A DNA stretch of 46,268 nucleotides from Membranihabitans marinus. Its GTDB lineage: Bacteria > Bacteroidota > Bacteroidia > Chitinophagales > Saprospiraceae. The position numbers were made by a program, and so were the translations under genes. Where the stretch lies: contig NZ_JAHVHU010000023.1 of the NCBI RefSeq assembly GCF_019802045.1, positions 1 to 46,268 of the forward strand, in the 5' to 3' direction. Under the pieces are notes generated by a model that was not told the DNA's origin, did no database searches, and saw only the letters and a program-made list of their open reading frames with translations. Of the stretch, positions 1 to 8,733 are shown in pieces. The stretch's first letter is position 1. Each line of letters begins with the position of its first letter.

Positions 1-125
1 AATACAGCGAAGGCTACAACGAAGTGAAGTTGACAAGTTCAGATCTTAATGCGACTGGCGTATTGTACTATCAATTAGATACAAAAACGTATACCGCGAC
101 TAAGAAGATGATCGTGATAAAATAA
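1..125 (+). CDS. C-terminal end of a T9SS-exported protein (partial)
   Basis: Only the last 40 residues are in the window, read in the frame starting at base 3 and ending at TAA 123-125. The end contains a glycine followed by a VLYYQL segment, then a short turn and TATKKMIVIK at the terminus. This is the usual shape of the type A T9SS C-terminal sorting domain (TIGR04183-like), which directs secretion through the outer membrane and is removed by the sortase PorU. The functional part of the protein lies outside the window, so its activity cannot be named. A strong terminator follows about 100 bases downstream. Confidence 0.75.
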   Translation, partial: YSEGYNEVKLTSSDLNATGVLYYQLDTKTYTATKKMIVIK

Positions 126-224
126 GTAGTTGCGCATTTGCGCAGTTGCAAAAACATTCAGTCTGGATCATGAGTAACTGAAGACGTTTGCTGGAATGCA
201 AACAAATAGTAAATGGTTTAAAGA

Positions 225-259
225 CCTCCGGGGAATAGAATTTTCCGGAGGCTTTTTTT
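225..259 (+). terminator. Intrinsic terminator after the T9SS cargo gene
   Basis: A perfect 7-bp stem CCTCCGG (225-231) / CCGGAGG (245-251) encloses a 13-base loop and is followed by CTTTTTTT. It separates the upstream gene from the FKBP gene. Confidence 0.85.
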
Positions 260-370
260 CAACATGGTGTTCACTATATCATTGCCAATTCTTTTTGATT
301 TGAATAATTCAGGAATTCCAGGGTGAAAAGTTAAACTATTTTTGAAATATGTCGTTGGGGAATTAATTGA

Positions 371-378
371 TACATTTG
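371..378 (+). promoter_or_regulatory. Promoter -7 box of the FKBP gene
   Basis: TACATTTG is an exact match to the Bacteroidota -7 consensus TAnnTTTG. No well-spaced -33 TTTG is visible. Transcription would begin near 385, which makes the upstream in-frame TTG at 383 an unlikely start and supports the ATG at 425. Confidence 0.6.
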
Positions 379-424
379 GCGTTTGAAGTCAAATGGTAAT
401 TTAATAATTAACAAAAATAGTTTT

Positions 425-853
425 ATGTCTGTAGCTAAAAAGGGCGACAAGGTAAAAGTACATTACACAGGGAAATTAACGGACGGTACCGTTTTTGATT
501 CTTCTAGAGAGCGTGAACCGCTGGAATTTGAGCTCGGAGGAGGTCAGATGATTGCGGGTTTTGATAAAGCCGTTGACGGTATGGCCGTCGGTGAATCCAA
601 GACGGCGAAGTTTTCGAGTGAAGATGGTTATGGTGAAAAAAATGATGAGATGATTTTTACGGTCCCCAAAGATCAGCTCCCACCTGAAATTAAACCCGAA
701 GAGGGTCAGCAACTTTCCATGCAACATCCCAGTGGTCAGCAAATTCCTGTGGTCGTAACTAAAGTGGAAGAAAACGAAATAAAAATTGACGCCAACCATC
801 CATTGGCTGGAAAAGAATTGGAATTTGATATTGAACTCATGGAGATTAATTAA
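425..853 (+). CDS. SlyD-like FKBP-type peptidyl-prolyl cis-trans isomerase
   Basis: A 142-residue cytoplasmic FKBP of the SlyD/SlpA type, which speeds prolyl isomerisation and also acts as a folding chaperone. The FKBP core is seen at residues 1-65 (VKVHYTGKL, then DGTVFDSS, then an [18 protein letters not shown] stretch). An inserted flap domain follows at about residues 68-118, and the core resumes with the conserved [15 protein letters not shown] strand. The metal-binding His-rich tail of E. coli SlyD is absent. The frame is open upstream to a TTG at 383, but the -7 box at 371-378 and family alignment favour ATG 425. It is monocistronic, bounded by terminators on both sides. Confidence 0.9.
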   Translation: MSVAKKGDKVKVHYTGKLTDGTVFDSSREREPLEFELGGGQMIAGFDKAVDGMAVGESKTAKFSSEDGYGEKNDEMIFTVPKDQLPPEIKPEEGQQLSMQHPSGQQIPVVVTKVEENEIKIDANHPLAGKELEFDIELMEIN

Positions 854-882
854 AATTAATTATATTTTCATATATTATACAA

Positions 883-906
883 GGCCTCCGGATGGAGGCC
901 TTTTTT
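883..906 (+). terminator. Intrinsic terminator after the FKBP gene
   Basis: A perfect 7-bp stem GGCCTCC (883-889) / GGAGGCC (894-900) with a four-base loop, followed by six T. The stem resembles that of the terminator at 225-259. Confidence 0.9.
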
Positions 907-930
907 GTTTATAATCTAAGGAGTATAATC

Positions 931-1389
931 ATGCAACACTGGTTCAAAAGCGGATTGTATGGTGTATATGCCATTTCCAGGCGGTTCTTGCTCTCGGGCC
1001 TGGTAATCATGGTTGCACTGTCCCTGATGGATGCTCAAACGGTCCATGCGGGGTGGGCGTCCTATTATCATGACAGTCTGGAAGGGAATAAAACAGCTTC
1101 CGGAGAAATATTTGATCAGAGCAAGTTTACCGCGGCACATAAGACGCTGCGTTTTGGTACTTGGGTTCTGGTGCGGGATTTGACAGGGGACGAGGTCGTG
1201 GTGTATATTAATGACCGACTGCCAGCGCACTCGACCCGAATGATTGATTTGACGACACAAGCCGCTAAAAGGCTAGATTTGATTGAGAAAGGCATCGAAC
1301 GCGTAAATCTTCAGGTCATTAGTACACAAGAAGCGTGGTTGTGGTTTATGAGAAATGGTTTTGGTCAGCTCTTAATTGCTTATATGTAA
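931..1389 (+). CDS. RlpA-like double-psi beta-barrel protein (septal ring lytic transglycosylase family)
   Basis: A 152-residue exported protein. Residues 1-40 form a signal peptide with a hydrophobic core (LLSGLVIMVALSL) and a likely cleavage site after VHA. The mature part starts GWASYYHDSLEGNKTASGE and continues with TAAHKTLRFGT, INDRLP and MIDLTTQAAKRL, the conserved blocks of the RlpA double-psi barrel. RlpA proteins bind or cleave denuded peptidoglycan glycan strands in the periplasm. No SPOR domain is present, so this is the short form. The start at 931 is chosen because TAAGGAG sits seven bases upstream, an unusually canonical ribosome site for this phylum, and because an upstream in-frame start lies inside the terminator. 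Catalysis is not proven from sequence. Confidence 0.85.
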   Translation: MQHWFKSGLYGVYAISRRFLLSGLVIMVALSLMDAQTVHAGWASYYHDSLEGNKTASGEIFDQSKFTAAHKTLRFGTWVLVRDLTGDEVVVYINDRLPAHSTRMIDLTTQAAKRLDLIEKGIERVNLQVISTQEAWLWFMRNGFGQLLIAYM

Positions 1390-1399
1390 TTTGAGCAAT

Positions 1400-4300
1400 T
1401 CACCGGACCAGGAAAATGTTTCCATATTTTTCTTTGGTCGTCTGATACACTGTATTATAGCGCACATAATAGTTGTAACTGCCGGATGGTAGAATATTAT
1501 TTTGAGAATCCCGGCCATTCCAACAATGGTTAAAGTTTTGGTCATCATTTCTTGGATCAAAGTGGGTTGATTTGAAAATGACCTTGCCAAAGCGATTGAA
1601 AACAACAAAGAGCTCGATATCGGCTATGTAGTTGTTGGTATAAATACACACATTTGCATTTTCCGGCTGACTGCTACCGGGTGCGATGGCATTGGGTATA
1701 TTGAGGACATCTGCCTGACGGACATAAATGTTAAAGGTATCGGTGATCGTGCAGCCAAATTGATTGGTAAGTTGCGTAGATACCGTTCTCGTATGAAAAA
1801 GTTGTTTTTGGATAGGGTCGGTGCAATCGTAGTCACAGAATAATGTATCCGGATTGAGAATCCAGGTATATTGTTCGGACAAGGGGGCATCCGTGGATGC
1901 ATAGGATATCTTAAAGGCAGGGTCATTGAAGTTGATGGTGTCTCCACTGTTGATGGTCGTATCGGGGATTTGAGCTATTCGGTCCATAATTCCCCGAAGT
2001 TCCGGAATAATCGTAGTATCAATCTGACATCCATACTGATCACGGGCAGCGATCGTGTAGGGTTCATTAGCATATAAAAACGGAAAGGTATCCTGCGATA
2101 TATACGCACTGCCGTTGGTACTGTAGGTGATGAAACGCATGTCAGTGGCACCAATCAGCGAATCCATGATGGCATACCCGGGTTTGTTGATGTCACAGGA
2201 AGGTTCTTTTACGAATAAATCAAAAGACCTCAAACGGGAAGGTGCTCTCACATTTTTGTATTCGGCCTGTACGGTGCATTGATTTAGAGTATCCCGGATG
2301 GTCAGCCGGTACAATCCTTGTTTGGAAATCTTCGAAAGGACGGAATCCTTCGATATCGGATTGGGGTTGTTTTCATAGCGCCAATGGTATTCATAATTTT
2401 CGGACGGTGGATATACCCGGGACATCAAATTGGCTTCATTGCGTTCGCAACGCAGAGAATCATCAATGGAGATAGAAGCTTCCAGGATGTTTGAAATATC
2501 TTTGATCTCAAAGACCGTCGTCGAATCGCATTGGTTGTAGGGGTTGATTACGGTTACGGTATACGATCCTGCTCCAAGATGTGGGGAAGCGGGACCCCGC
2601 CCCAGCTCAGTGACTCCATCGGGTTCGTACCAGATGGCCTGAAAAGTATCCAATTCCGGCATAAGTTGAGCTAATCCGCTGTAATCATCACAGCCGGTAT
2701 GAGCTATATATAGATCAAACTGTGGTGTGATGGTCTGATGAATCGGGAATGTATCTATGTTTGAACACCCGTTGTCACCTTCCAGATACAATGCGTAATC
2801 ACCTTTGGCATCGATTTTTATTATTGAATCTTCTAAAACTTGTCCATCGGGCAATTGCCAGTATTGCGTCACGATGGGATCCCGGGAATGGAAGGTCAGA
2901 TCTACTTTTTTATCGTTGCAACCTAAGGAGAGGTAATCGACCGAATCAACCTTGGGAGCCTCCAGGTCTCCAAAAATTTCCATTTGTGTCCTCGCTTCAC
3001 ATCCATTCTTTCCGGCATAGGTCACCTGGTACTGCCCGGGCGTCTGAAACGTTGGTCGGATTGCTGTAGAAGCAAATCCTTCCGGGCCACTCCAGGAAGC
3101 TTTGGCAATTTGTTTCGAGACCACTTGCTGGCGGAGTTGGATTTTGGATCGTGCACAACTGATCGTATCTGCCAATAAATTGAATTCCACTGCGGAAGTA
3201 TCCAACTTCACCTGATAATTTTTTGAATCTACACATCCATTGCTATAAGAAACTTCAACCCGGTACTCGCCCGGGTATTCTATATCGTATGATGCTGCTG
3301 AACTTACCGGTGTATTGCCAAAGTACCATTGATACTGTACGTCCCGATTTACAGATTTATGAACTTTTGCTTCAATCACAGGATCCGGACTATGGCAATT
3401 GATCACAGGTTTATTAATGGTAAATGGAACCGTTTCTTTATCTTCATCAATATCGATTGATGTCGAAATCAAACATCCGTTTTTCTTTTGGATAATCAGG
3501 CTGATCGAGCCGGGGTTGTATACCTGAAATGTATCACTTACACTGGCTTGTCCATTTTCATCAATCCACTGAATTTCCTCTATATCGGTATAATCTGTGA
3601 CATGAACCCGACTAAATGAATCAATGCAGGTAATCGGCGGAGCGATAATACCTGGAATATCACCGGGCTCTTCTGTGGTGACCAGGGTTTTTTGCGTGGA
3701 AGTACATCCATTTTTTCCAACCAATAACACACTGTATTCCCCCGTATTGAGTTTTGGAGAAAACTCATTAGAGGTCCATCCCCCCGGTCCATACCACACC
3801 ACATTCTCTAATTCGGATGTATCATATGTCGGAATAATATAGGAAGCGCTGCATGAAATGGTGTACTTGGGTGAAAGACCAATCGATGGTGCGGACCGAT
3901 CGTCTTTTACTTCGATCTGTCCCTCCTGATAACACAAAGCGTCGTTGTGCACTATGAAATAGTAGGTGCCCGGTTGATCCACCTCATAATTTCTGGATGT
4001 ATGCCCGGTTTTAAGCCCGTCTTTATCAACCCATGTTACTTCGCTGACATCAGGGCCTCTGATTTTCATGACCGCTTTGCCGGTGTGACATTGCAGGTAT
4101 TCCACAGGATCGTATTCTACTTTTGGAACTGATTTATCAGCAGTAATTTCAATGACTTTCTTTATCTCACACCCATTGGTCCGGTCTGTAAAATAGAAGG
4201 TGTATGAGTCCTCCTCAGCGATGTTGTTAATCGGCCCTGAGTAGGCAGTTGCTGATGTACTATTGGATTCAAAAATGATGCTGGAATAATCATTCTTGTT

Positions 4301-6844
4301 TTTGATTTCAATTCTTCCATTTTGTCCACTGCATCCGATGTCCATTTTGTCGATGCGTGGATTTTTGGCCTTGATCTGGTCCGGTATTTTCAGTGCATAC
4401 GTTGATATGCAGGTCCCATTGTTCAGTGTGATATCAATGGTACCGGGTTTGGAAGCTGTAAAAAAGCTATCCATGAAGACCAGACCTTTGTCCGACGCAA
4501 ACTCCGGCGTGAATCCGTCAAAATTCTTAAAAAGCACGGGGATATTTCGCACCGGAGTGTCACAGGTGATGGCCAGATCCAGATCGGGGTCAATGATCAG
4601 TTCCGGCGATCCTGCGGCCAGGCTGACGGGAATCGATTTTTTGACCGTACACCGACTGATTTTGTGGGTTACACCGACTGTGACGGACCCAGGTTCTGAT
4701 ACGGTGGCTGAGGTTGCCGGTGTGCCTTCCTTTGCACCCTGCCAGGATATGGAATATTCATCGATGTTGGCCGGTACAATTACAGACATTTCAGTTGATT
4801 TTGAATCGCAGGGGATAATGACCTGGTCGGGACCTACAAAATCTATTTTTTCTTGATTGAACACCACCGTATGGATGTCGGTATAGATACAGCCCGAACT
4901 TCCTGTTAATGTCACCTGGTAATCACCCGCTTGATTGACCGGCACCTTTTTTCCGGTGGCTTCCGCTCCGTCCGGGAGCTTCCAGCTGACCTCGAAATCA
5001 CCCTGGAAATCTGCCTGTAACTGATTGTTTTTACTTTCGTTGCTGCAATTAATCAGCGTGGGGCCGGTGATTTTTAAATTGACTGAAGTTCGGCGATCAG
5101 TAACCAACATTGCACCAGTGACTCCGCATTCATTGCCATCCCAGGCCCGAAAAGCATACCTTCCAGGAGCACTGGCTTTGAGTGTGTGTGTACTTGAGAT
5201 TTTTTCACCTTCAAAAAACCACGAATAATTTTCATAAGTTTTTTCCAAATCCGGTGTGATTTCGGCGGTATTGCGTGCGCATGTGAGTTCGACATCGTCG
5301 ATGGAGACCGTTTCCGGAGCGCCGGCCGGCCGAACCAAGACGAACTTGGTTACTTCACATGCTTTATTTACGTTCACCGTGTATAACCCCGGTTCATGGA
5401 AGGTGATCGTATTTTCGTCTATAGTTGCTTTTGAAGCCGGACTGACGGTTGCTTTGTCAAAGTTCGTGCCGATCGATAATCGAAGTGGACTGCCTGAACA
5501 GAGGGTATATTCATTATCCAGGGTAATATTCGGTGAATTAGGGTCTGTATTGATCGTGTGAGCCACCGTGTCCAGGTAATCTTCGATCTCGAAAACGACA
5601 AAATAGGTCCCCGGTGCATCGACAATAATTTCGTTGGAAGTGATGTCCGATTGATTGTTGATCCGGCCATCTTTTGTGTACCACCGATGAACTGGAAATG
5701 TGGGGTTGGACTTTACACTCAAGTTAATGGATGTGTTTATACAATTATACGGATTATCCTGGGAAAAATCAGTCGTATAGGTTTTGAATTCCACTGTCGT
5801 ATTCACCAAGCTATCGCAGCCGTTTTGATCGGTCAATGATTGCATAATGGATTGGTCGGATGTGATTCTCTTTCCATCGATGATCACATAATCGCGGCCA
5901 TAGACTTCACGCAATTCATTTTGGACGCCGGGGTCGGATAGGATGGTTAGTTGAGCTGATGAATTCGAGACGGCTCCACAAACACCCGATTTCAAACTGT
6001 GAAAAAGGTTGTTGAGTTCTTTGGCTGTTGTTGCATTCTGGATGTGATTCAGATCAGCAGAACGATATTGAACGCCCAGGATTTTGTAAGAACCCCTACC
6101 TAGCATACTAAGGTCCGGTTGACTTCCCCGGGTTACAATTCGACTTTTTCCATCAAGGACGATGTACATGCGATCGAATCCAGGGGTGAGTCGGGAAGGA
6201 ACAAAAGCCGGGGTTATGGATTTAAGAGCCGGATCGCCACCACAAAATGACCCGAAGTTTTGTTTATTGATAAAATCCCGGGAAACTGCGCACGGATTGC
6301 ACGACACGGGGGGATCGCAAAATACGAGGCTAAAACTTTTAAGGATTCCGGTTCCTCCTTTTACACCGTCGGAATAAATCAGATTCCACACACCGTTCAG
6401 GTTTTCTCCATCAAATATTTCGAGCGAGTTTTGATCAGCGGGATAGTATGAGCCGATGTAATCCTGATTCTCCTCCCATTTATTTTCATTCCACTTTTGT
6501 TTTTTGAAATCGTCCGGATGGGCGGGTTCTTCAGAACGGACAAACAGTATATTCCACGTGCTGCCAGTTGTCTTGGAAGATGCTGTTTTCCCTGCTATTA
6601 GTGTCACCTCTTTGCCCCCGGGACTCACCAGCACAAACTTCAGTTCATCGGCAAACTGATGGGTAAACGCCAGTCTGACCCCGCACAATAATTTGGGTCC
6701 GGATTGGGTTGTATTGGCTTCCAGGCTTATTCTGTAAGATTTACCATTGTCAGGTATGTCTACGTCTGGGTTGGCGGCGCATTGCTGTGCCGAAGATGTG
6801 GTCATTAACAGTAACATACCAATCAACAGGTAAAACTGGGGCAT
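1400..6844 (-). CDS. Giant secreted P-domain / Ig-like repeat protein with gliding-type T9SS C-terminal domain
   Basis: A 1,814-residue cell-surface or secreted protein. Residues 1-20 are a signal peptide. Residues about 38-176 match a proprotein-convertase P-domain, a beta-jelly-roll with VLVSPGGKEVTLIAG and GVWNLIYSDGVKGGTG stretches, but no peptidase domain is attached. Then come about sixteen Ig/PKD-like modules of 70-80 residues, each with one Cys near its first strand and a second in an NGC-like motif near its end, and a PGxYxV strand before it. The last about 95 residues (NIPNAIAPGS to the terminal GNIFLVR) match the gliding motility-associated type B T9SS domain (TIGR04131-like). The likely role is adhesion or matrix building; no ligand can be named. 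It converges on rlpA with ten bases between stop codons. A product this size was read without any frame break. Confidence 0.85.
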   Translation of the reverse strand: MPQFYLLIGMLLLMTTSSAQQCAANPDVDIPDNGKSYRISLEANTTQSGPKLLCGVRLAFTHQFADELKFVLVSPGGKEVTLIAGKTASSKTTGSTWNILFVRSEEPAHPDDFKKQKWNENKWEENQDYIGSYYPADQNSLEIFDGENLNGVWNLIYSDGVKGGTGILKSFSLVFCDPPVSCNPCAVSRDFINKQNFGSFCGGDPALKSITPAFVPSRLTPGFDRMYIVLDGKSRIVTRGSQPDLSMLGRGSYKILGVQYRSADLNHIQNATTAKELNNLFHSLKSGVCGAVSNSSAQLTILSDPGVQNELREVYGRDYVIIDGKRITSDQSIMQSLTDQNGCDSLVNTTVEFKTYTTDFSQDNPYNCINTSINLSVKSNPTFPVHRWYTKDGRINNQSDITSNEIIVDAPGTYFVVFEIEDYLDTVAHTINTDPNSPNITLDNEYTLCSGSPLRLSIGTNFDKATVSPASKATIDENTITFHEPGLYTVNVNKACEVTKFVLVRPAGAPETVSIDDVELTCARNTAEITPDLEKTYENYSWFFEGEKISSTHTLKASAPGRYAFRAWDGNECGVTGAMLVTDRRTSVNLKITGPTLINCSNESKNNQLQADFQGDFEVSWKLPDGAEATGKKVPVNQAGDYQVTLTGSSGCIYTDIHTVVFNQEKIDFVGPDQVIIPCDSKSTEMSVIVPANIDEYSISWQGAKEGTPATSATVSEPGSVTVGVTHKISRCTVKKSIPVSLAAGSPELIIDPDLDLAITCDTPVRNIPVLFKNFDGFTPEFASDKGLVFMDSFFTASKPGTIDITLNNGTCISTYALKIPDQIKAKNPRIDKMDIGCSGQNGRIEIKNKNDYSSIIFESNSTSATAYSGPINNIAEEDSYTFYFTDRTNGCEIKKVIEITADKSVPKVEYDPVEYLQCHTGKAVMKIRGPDVSEVTWVDKDGLKTGHTSRNYEVDQPGTYYFIVHNDALCYQEGQIEVKDDRSAPSIGLSPKYTISCSASYIIPTYDTSELENVVWYGPGGWTSNEFSPKLNTGEYSVLLVGKNGCTSTQKTLVTTEEPGDIPGIIAPPITCIDSFSRVHVTDYTDIEEIQWIDENGQASVSDTFQVYNPGSISLIIQKKNGCLISTSIDIDEDKETVPFTINKPVINCHSPDPVIEAKVHKSVNRDVQYQWYFGNTPVSSAASYDIEYPGEYRVEVSYSNGCVDSKNYQVKLDTSAVEFNLLADTISCARSKIQLRQQVVSKQIAKASWSGPEGFASTAIRPTFQTPGQYQVTYAGKNGCEARTQMEIFGDLEAPKVDSVDYLSLGCNDKKVDLTFHSRDPIVTQYWQLPDGQVLEDSIIKIDAKGDYALYLEGDNGCSNIDTFPIHQTITPQFDLYIAHTGCDDYSGLAQLMPELDTFQAIWYEPDGVTELGRGPASPHLGAGSYTVTVINPYNQCDSTTVFEIKDISNILEASISIDDSLRCERNEANLMSRVYPPSENYEYHWRYENNPNPISKDSVLSKISKQGLYRLTIRDTLNQCTVQAEYKNVRAPSRLRSFDLFVKEPSCDINKPGYAIMDSLIGATDMRFITYSTNGSAYISQDTFPFLYANEPYTIAARDQYGCQIDTTIIPELRGIMDRIAQIPDTTINSGDTINFNDPAFKISYASTDAPLSEQYTWILNPDTLFCDYDCTDPIQKQLFHTRTVSTQLTNQFGCTITDTFNIYVRQADVLNIPNAIAPGSSQPENANVCIYTNNYIADIELFVVFNRFGKVIFKSTHFDPRNDDQNFNHCWNGRDSQNNILPSGSYNYYVRYNTVYQTTKEKYGNIFLVR

Positions 6845-7256
6845 ATAAACAACTTTTTATCTTATAGCGTTATCAATAGAAAAATCCAAAATACTTGATT
6901 TTGCTGAATTTATGGAAAATATAATCGCATTATGTCTCCTGTGGGGCAGCTGGCTTTTGAGTCTGCGTAACGGAAGTTGGGTACGCCGACCTTTTCTTCT
7001 CAACGGTTTTAACTGCGCAGATTCCACCATAAAAGTTTGCCTATTATCCTGAAAAGCAACCAGATTATAGCGCAATGCAAATCGTCTGAACGGATCTTTG
7101 GAAAACATCAAATTGAGTCTGTTTTAAAATTCATTGAGATCATAACGTTTAGATAACATTTTGATTATTCAGATTAATTTCGGATCTTAACTTTAACGCT
7201 GTTGAATCGAAAATTCTGAATTTTTGACAACAGTTAAACCATAAAACTTAAAATCA
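6845..7256. other. Non-coding gap between divergent genes
   Basis: About 410 bases between the giant minus-strand protein and the plus-strand unknown gene, so it should hold both promoters. I find no exact TAnnTTTG on either strand; TAATTTCG at 7175-7182 is one base off and faces the plus-strand gene. An 84-codon minus-strand frame (6857-7111) is Arg-rich, has no recognisable domain and is probably not a gene. Confidence 0.5.
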
Positions 7257-7841
7257 ATGCACGACATTGAACCATATTATCACTGGAGGAATCATTACAC
7301 GACCGAGGATGATGAATACTCCCCCTTCTATGGGAGTAATTATGATGAATTTTATTTTTCAAATAAAGTATACAATTATTATATCCATCCTCAATGGGAT
7401 GCTTTTGGTTCCGATACCCTTTACCTTAAAGTGCTTTATGCGGACTACGACACCGGTTTTGCCATTATTGAATTAATCGGAGAATGGAATGATTGTCTTC
7501 ACAATGACATCATGTATTTAAAAAGAAAGGTGCTTGATGTACTAATGTACCGGGGAATATTTAAATTTGCAGTGATCGGCGAGAGCGTATTCAATTTTCA
7601 TGGTGGTGATGATGATTATTATGAAGAATGGAATGACGAGGTGCGTGAAGAAAATGGCTGGATAATATTTTTAAATTTGCACCAGCATGTATATGATGAG
7701 ATGGTACAGTCCCGGATTCATCATTACGTTAATTTATTGCCGCATCTGATGAACTATGAATGGCGGAAACAAACGCCGCAGAATCTTTTTAAAACGTTTG
7801 AAATGCTGATGAACAAACATAAATTCATTGAAACTGAATAA
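7257..7841 (+). CDS. Uncharacterised acidic, Tyr/Trp-rich protein preceding era
   Basis: A 194-residue predicted cytoplasmic protein with no signal peptide or membrane segment. I do not recognise the family. The N-terminal 45 residues are very rich in Tyr, Asp and Glu. The middle (LYLKVLYADYDTGFAIIELIGEW) looks like beta-strands, followed by an acidic HGGDDDYYEEWNDE stretch and a helical C-terminus. Its last 14 bases overlap the start of era in another frame, so the two are almost surely co-transcribed and perhaps translationally coupled. That suggests a link to ribosome assembly or cell cycle, but only by position. No cysteine-based or catalytic motif stands out. Confidence 0.7.
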   Translation: MHDIEPYYHWRNHYTTEDDEYSPFYGSNYDEFYFSNKVYNYYIHPQWDAFGSDTLYLKVLYADYDTGFAIIELIGEWNDCLHNDIMYLKRKVLDVLMYRGIFKFAVIGESVFNFHGGDDDYYEEWNDEVREENGWIIFLNLHQHVYDEMVQSRIHHYVNLLPHLMNYEWRKQTPQNLFKTFEMLMNKHKFIETE

Positions 7842-8721
7842 CATAGCTCACAAGTCTGGATTTGTCAATATCATTGGATTGCCCAATGTAGGGAAATCGA
7901 CATTGATGAATCAACTGCTGGGCGAAAAATTGAGCATCGTCACGCACAAGCCGCAAACAACCCGCCACCGAATTTTGGGCATTTTATCTGCGCCCGAATA
8001 TCAGATTGTTCTCTCTGATGTACCTGGCTATGTGGAAGATATGAGTTATGAGATGCACCGTAAAATGAATACCTACATCGAAGAGTCTTTCAAAGACGGC
8101 GATATTTTACTGGTGATGATTAATCCAGGAGATCAGACGGAGTTGGCGCCGGAAGTGCTTAAATTAATAGATAAATCAAAAGCATATAAGATCCTTGTTG
8201 TCAATAAAATAGATTTGCACGATTCGGATGATGTGAAAAATACAGCAGCCCAGTGGAATGAGAAGCTGGCCTTTGATGAAACCCGACTGATGGCAGCTGA
8301 AACGGGGGAGGGTGTTGGCGAATTGCTCGACACCCTGGTTGCGCATCTACCTGAGGGTCCGGCCTACTATCCCAAGGACCAGATATCCAATAAAAATGTT
8401 CGGTTTTTTATCAGTGAAATGATTCGCGAGCAGATTTTTCTTCAGTTTCGACAGGAGATACCGTATTCGGCACAAGTGGATATTGAAGGATATACAGACA
8501 AAGAGGATATTATTCATATCGATGCCATTATTTATGTGAATCGCAAGAGTCAAAAATATATCATCATCGGAAAAAATGGATCGGCGATCAAACAATTGGG
8601 CATAGCGTCCCGTAAAAATATTGAGGAATTTATCGGGAAGCAGGTTTTTCTGAAATTGCATGTTAAAGTGCGGGAAAAATGGCGGAACAACGAAGATCTT
8701 CTGCGTAAATTTGGCTACTAA
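7828..8721 (+). CDS. era: Ribosome-assembly GTPase Era
   Basis: A 297-residue protein of normal Era length. The G domain carries G1 GLPNVGKST, G2 with TTRHR, G3 DVPG, G4 NKID and a G5-like AAETGEG. The C-terminal KH domain has GKNGSAIKQLG and the typical end VKVREKWRNNEDLLRKFGY. Era binds the 3' end of 16S rRNA and helps mature the 30S subunit. The G3 motif reads DVPG where most Era proteins have DTPG, a mild substitution. The start overlaps the upstream unknown gene by 14 bases and der follows after 12 bases. Confidence 0.97.
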   Translation: MKLNNIAHKSGFVNIIGLPNVGKSTLMNQLLGEKLSIVTHKPQTTRHRILGILSAPEYQIVLSDVPGYVEDMSYEMHRKMNTYIEESFKDGDILLVMINPGDQTELAPEVLKLIDKSKAYKILVVNKIDLHDSDDVKNTAAQWNEKLAFDETRLMAAETGEGVGELLDTLVAHLPEGPAYYPKDQISNKNVRFFISEMIREQIFLQFRQEIPYSAQVDIEGYTDKEDIIHIDAIIYVNRKSQKYIIIGKNGSAIKQLGIASRKNIEEFIGKQVFLKLHVKVREKWRNNEDLLRKFGY

Positions 8722-8733
8722 TCACGAAATTAT

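Noticed and set aside
131-144. TGCGCA-TT-TGCGCA repeat after the first gene
   Set aside because: Short, single occurrence, no T-run; nothing suggests a function.
383-424. Longer N-terminus of the FKBP from a TTG at 383
   Set aside because: It would begin at the predicted transcription start and adds residues not found in the family.
4296-4856. 186-codon plus-strand frame inside the giant protein gene
   Set aside because: Antisense shadow of a well-supported repeat protein; no domain features.
6857-7111. 84-codon minus-strand frame upstream of the giant protein gene
   Set aside because: Arg-rich with no family feature, no ribosome site or promoter box, and only 12 bases before the next start; likely chance.
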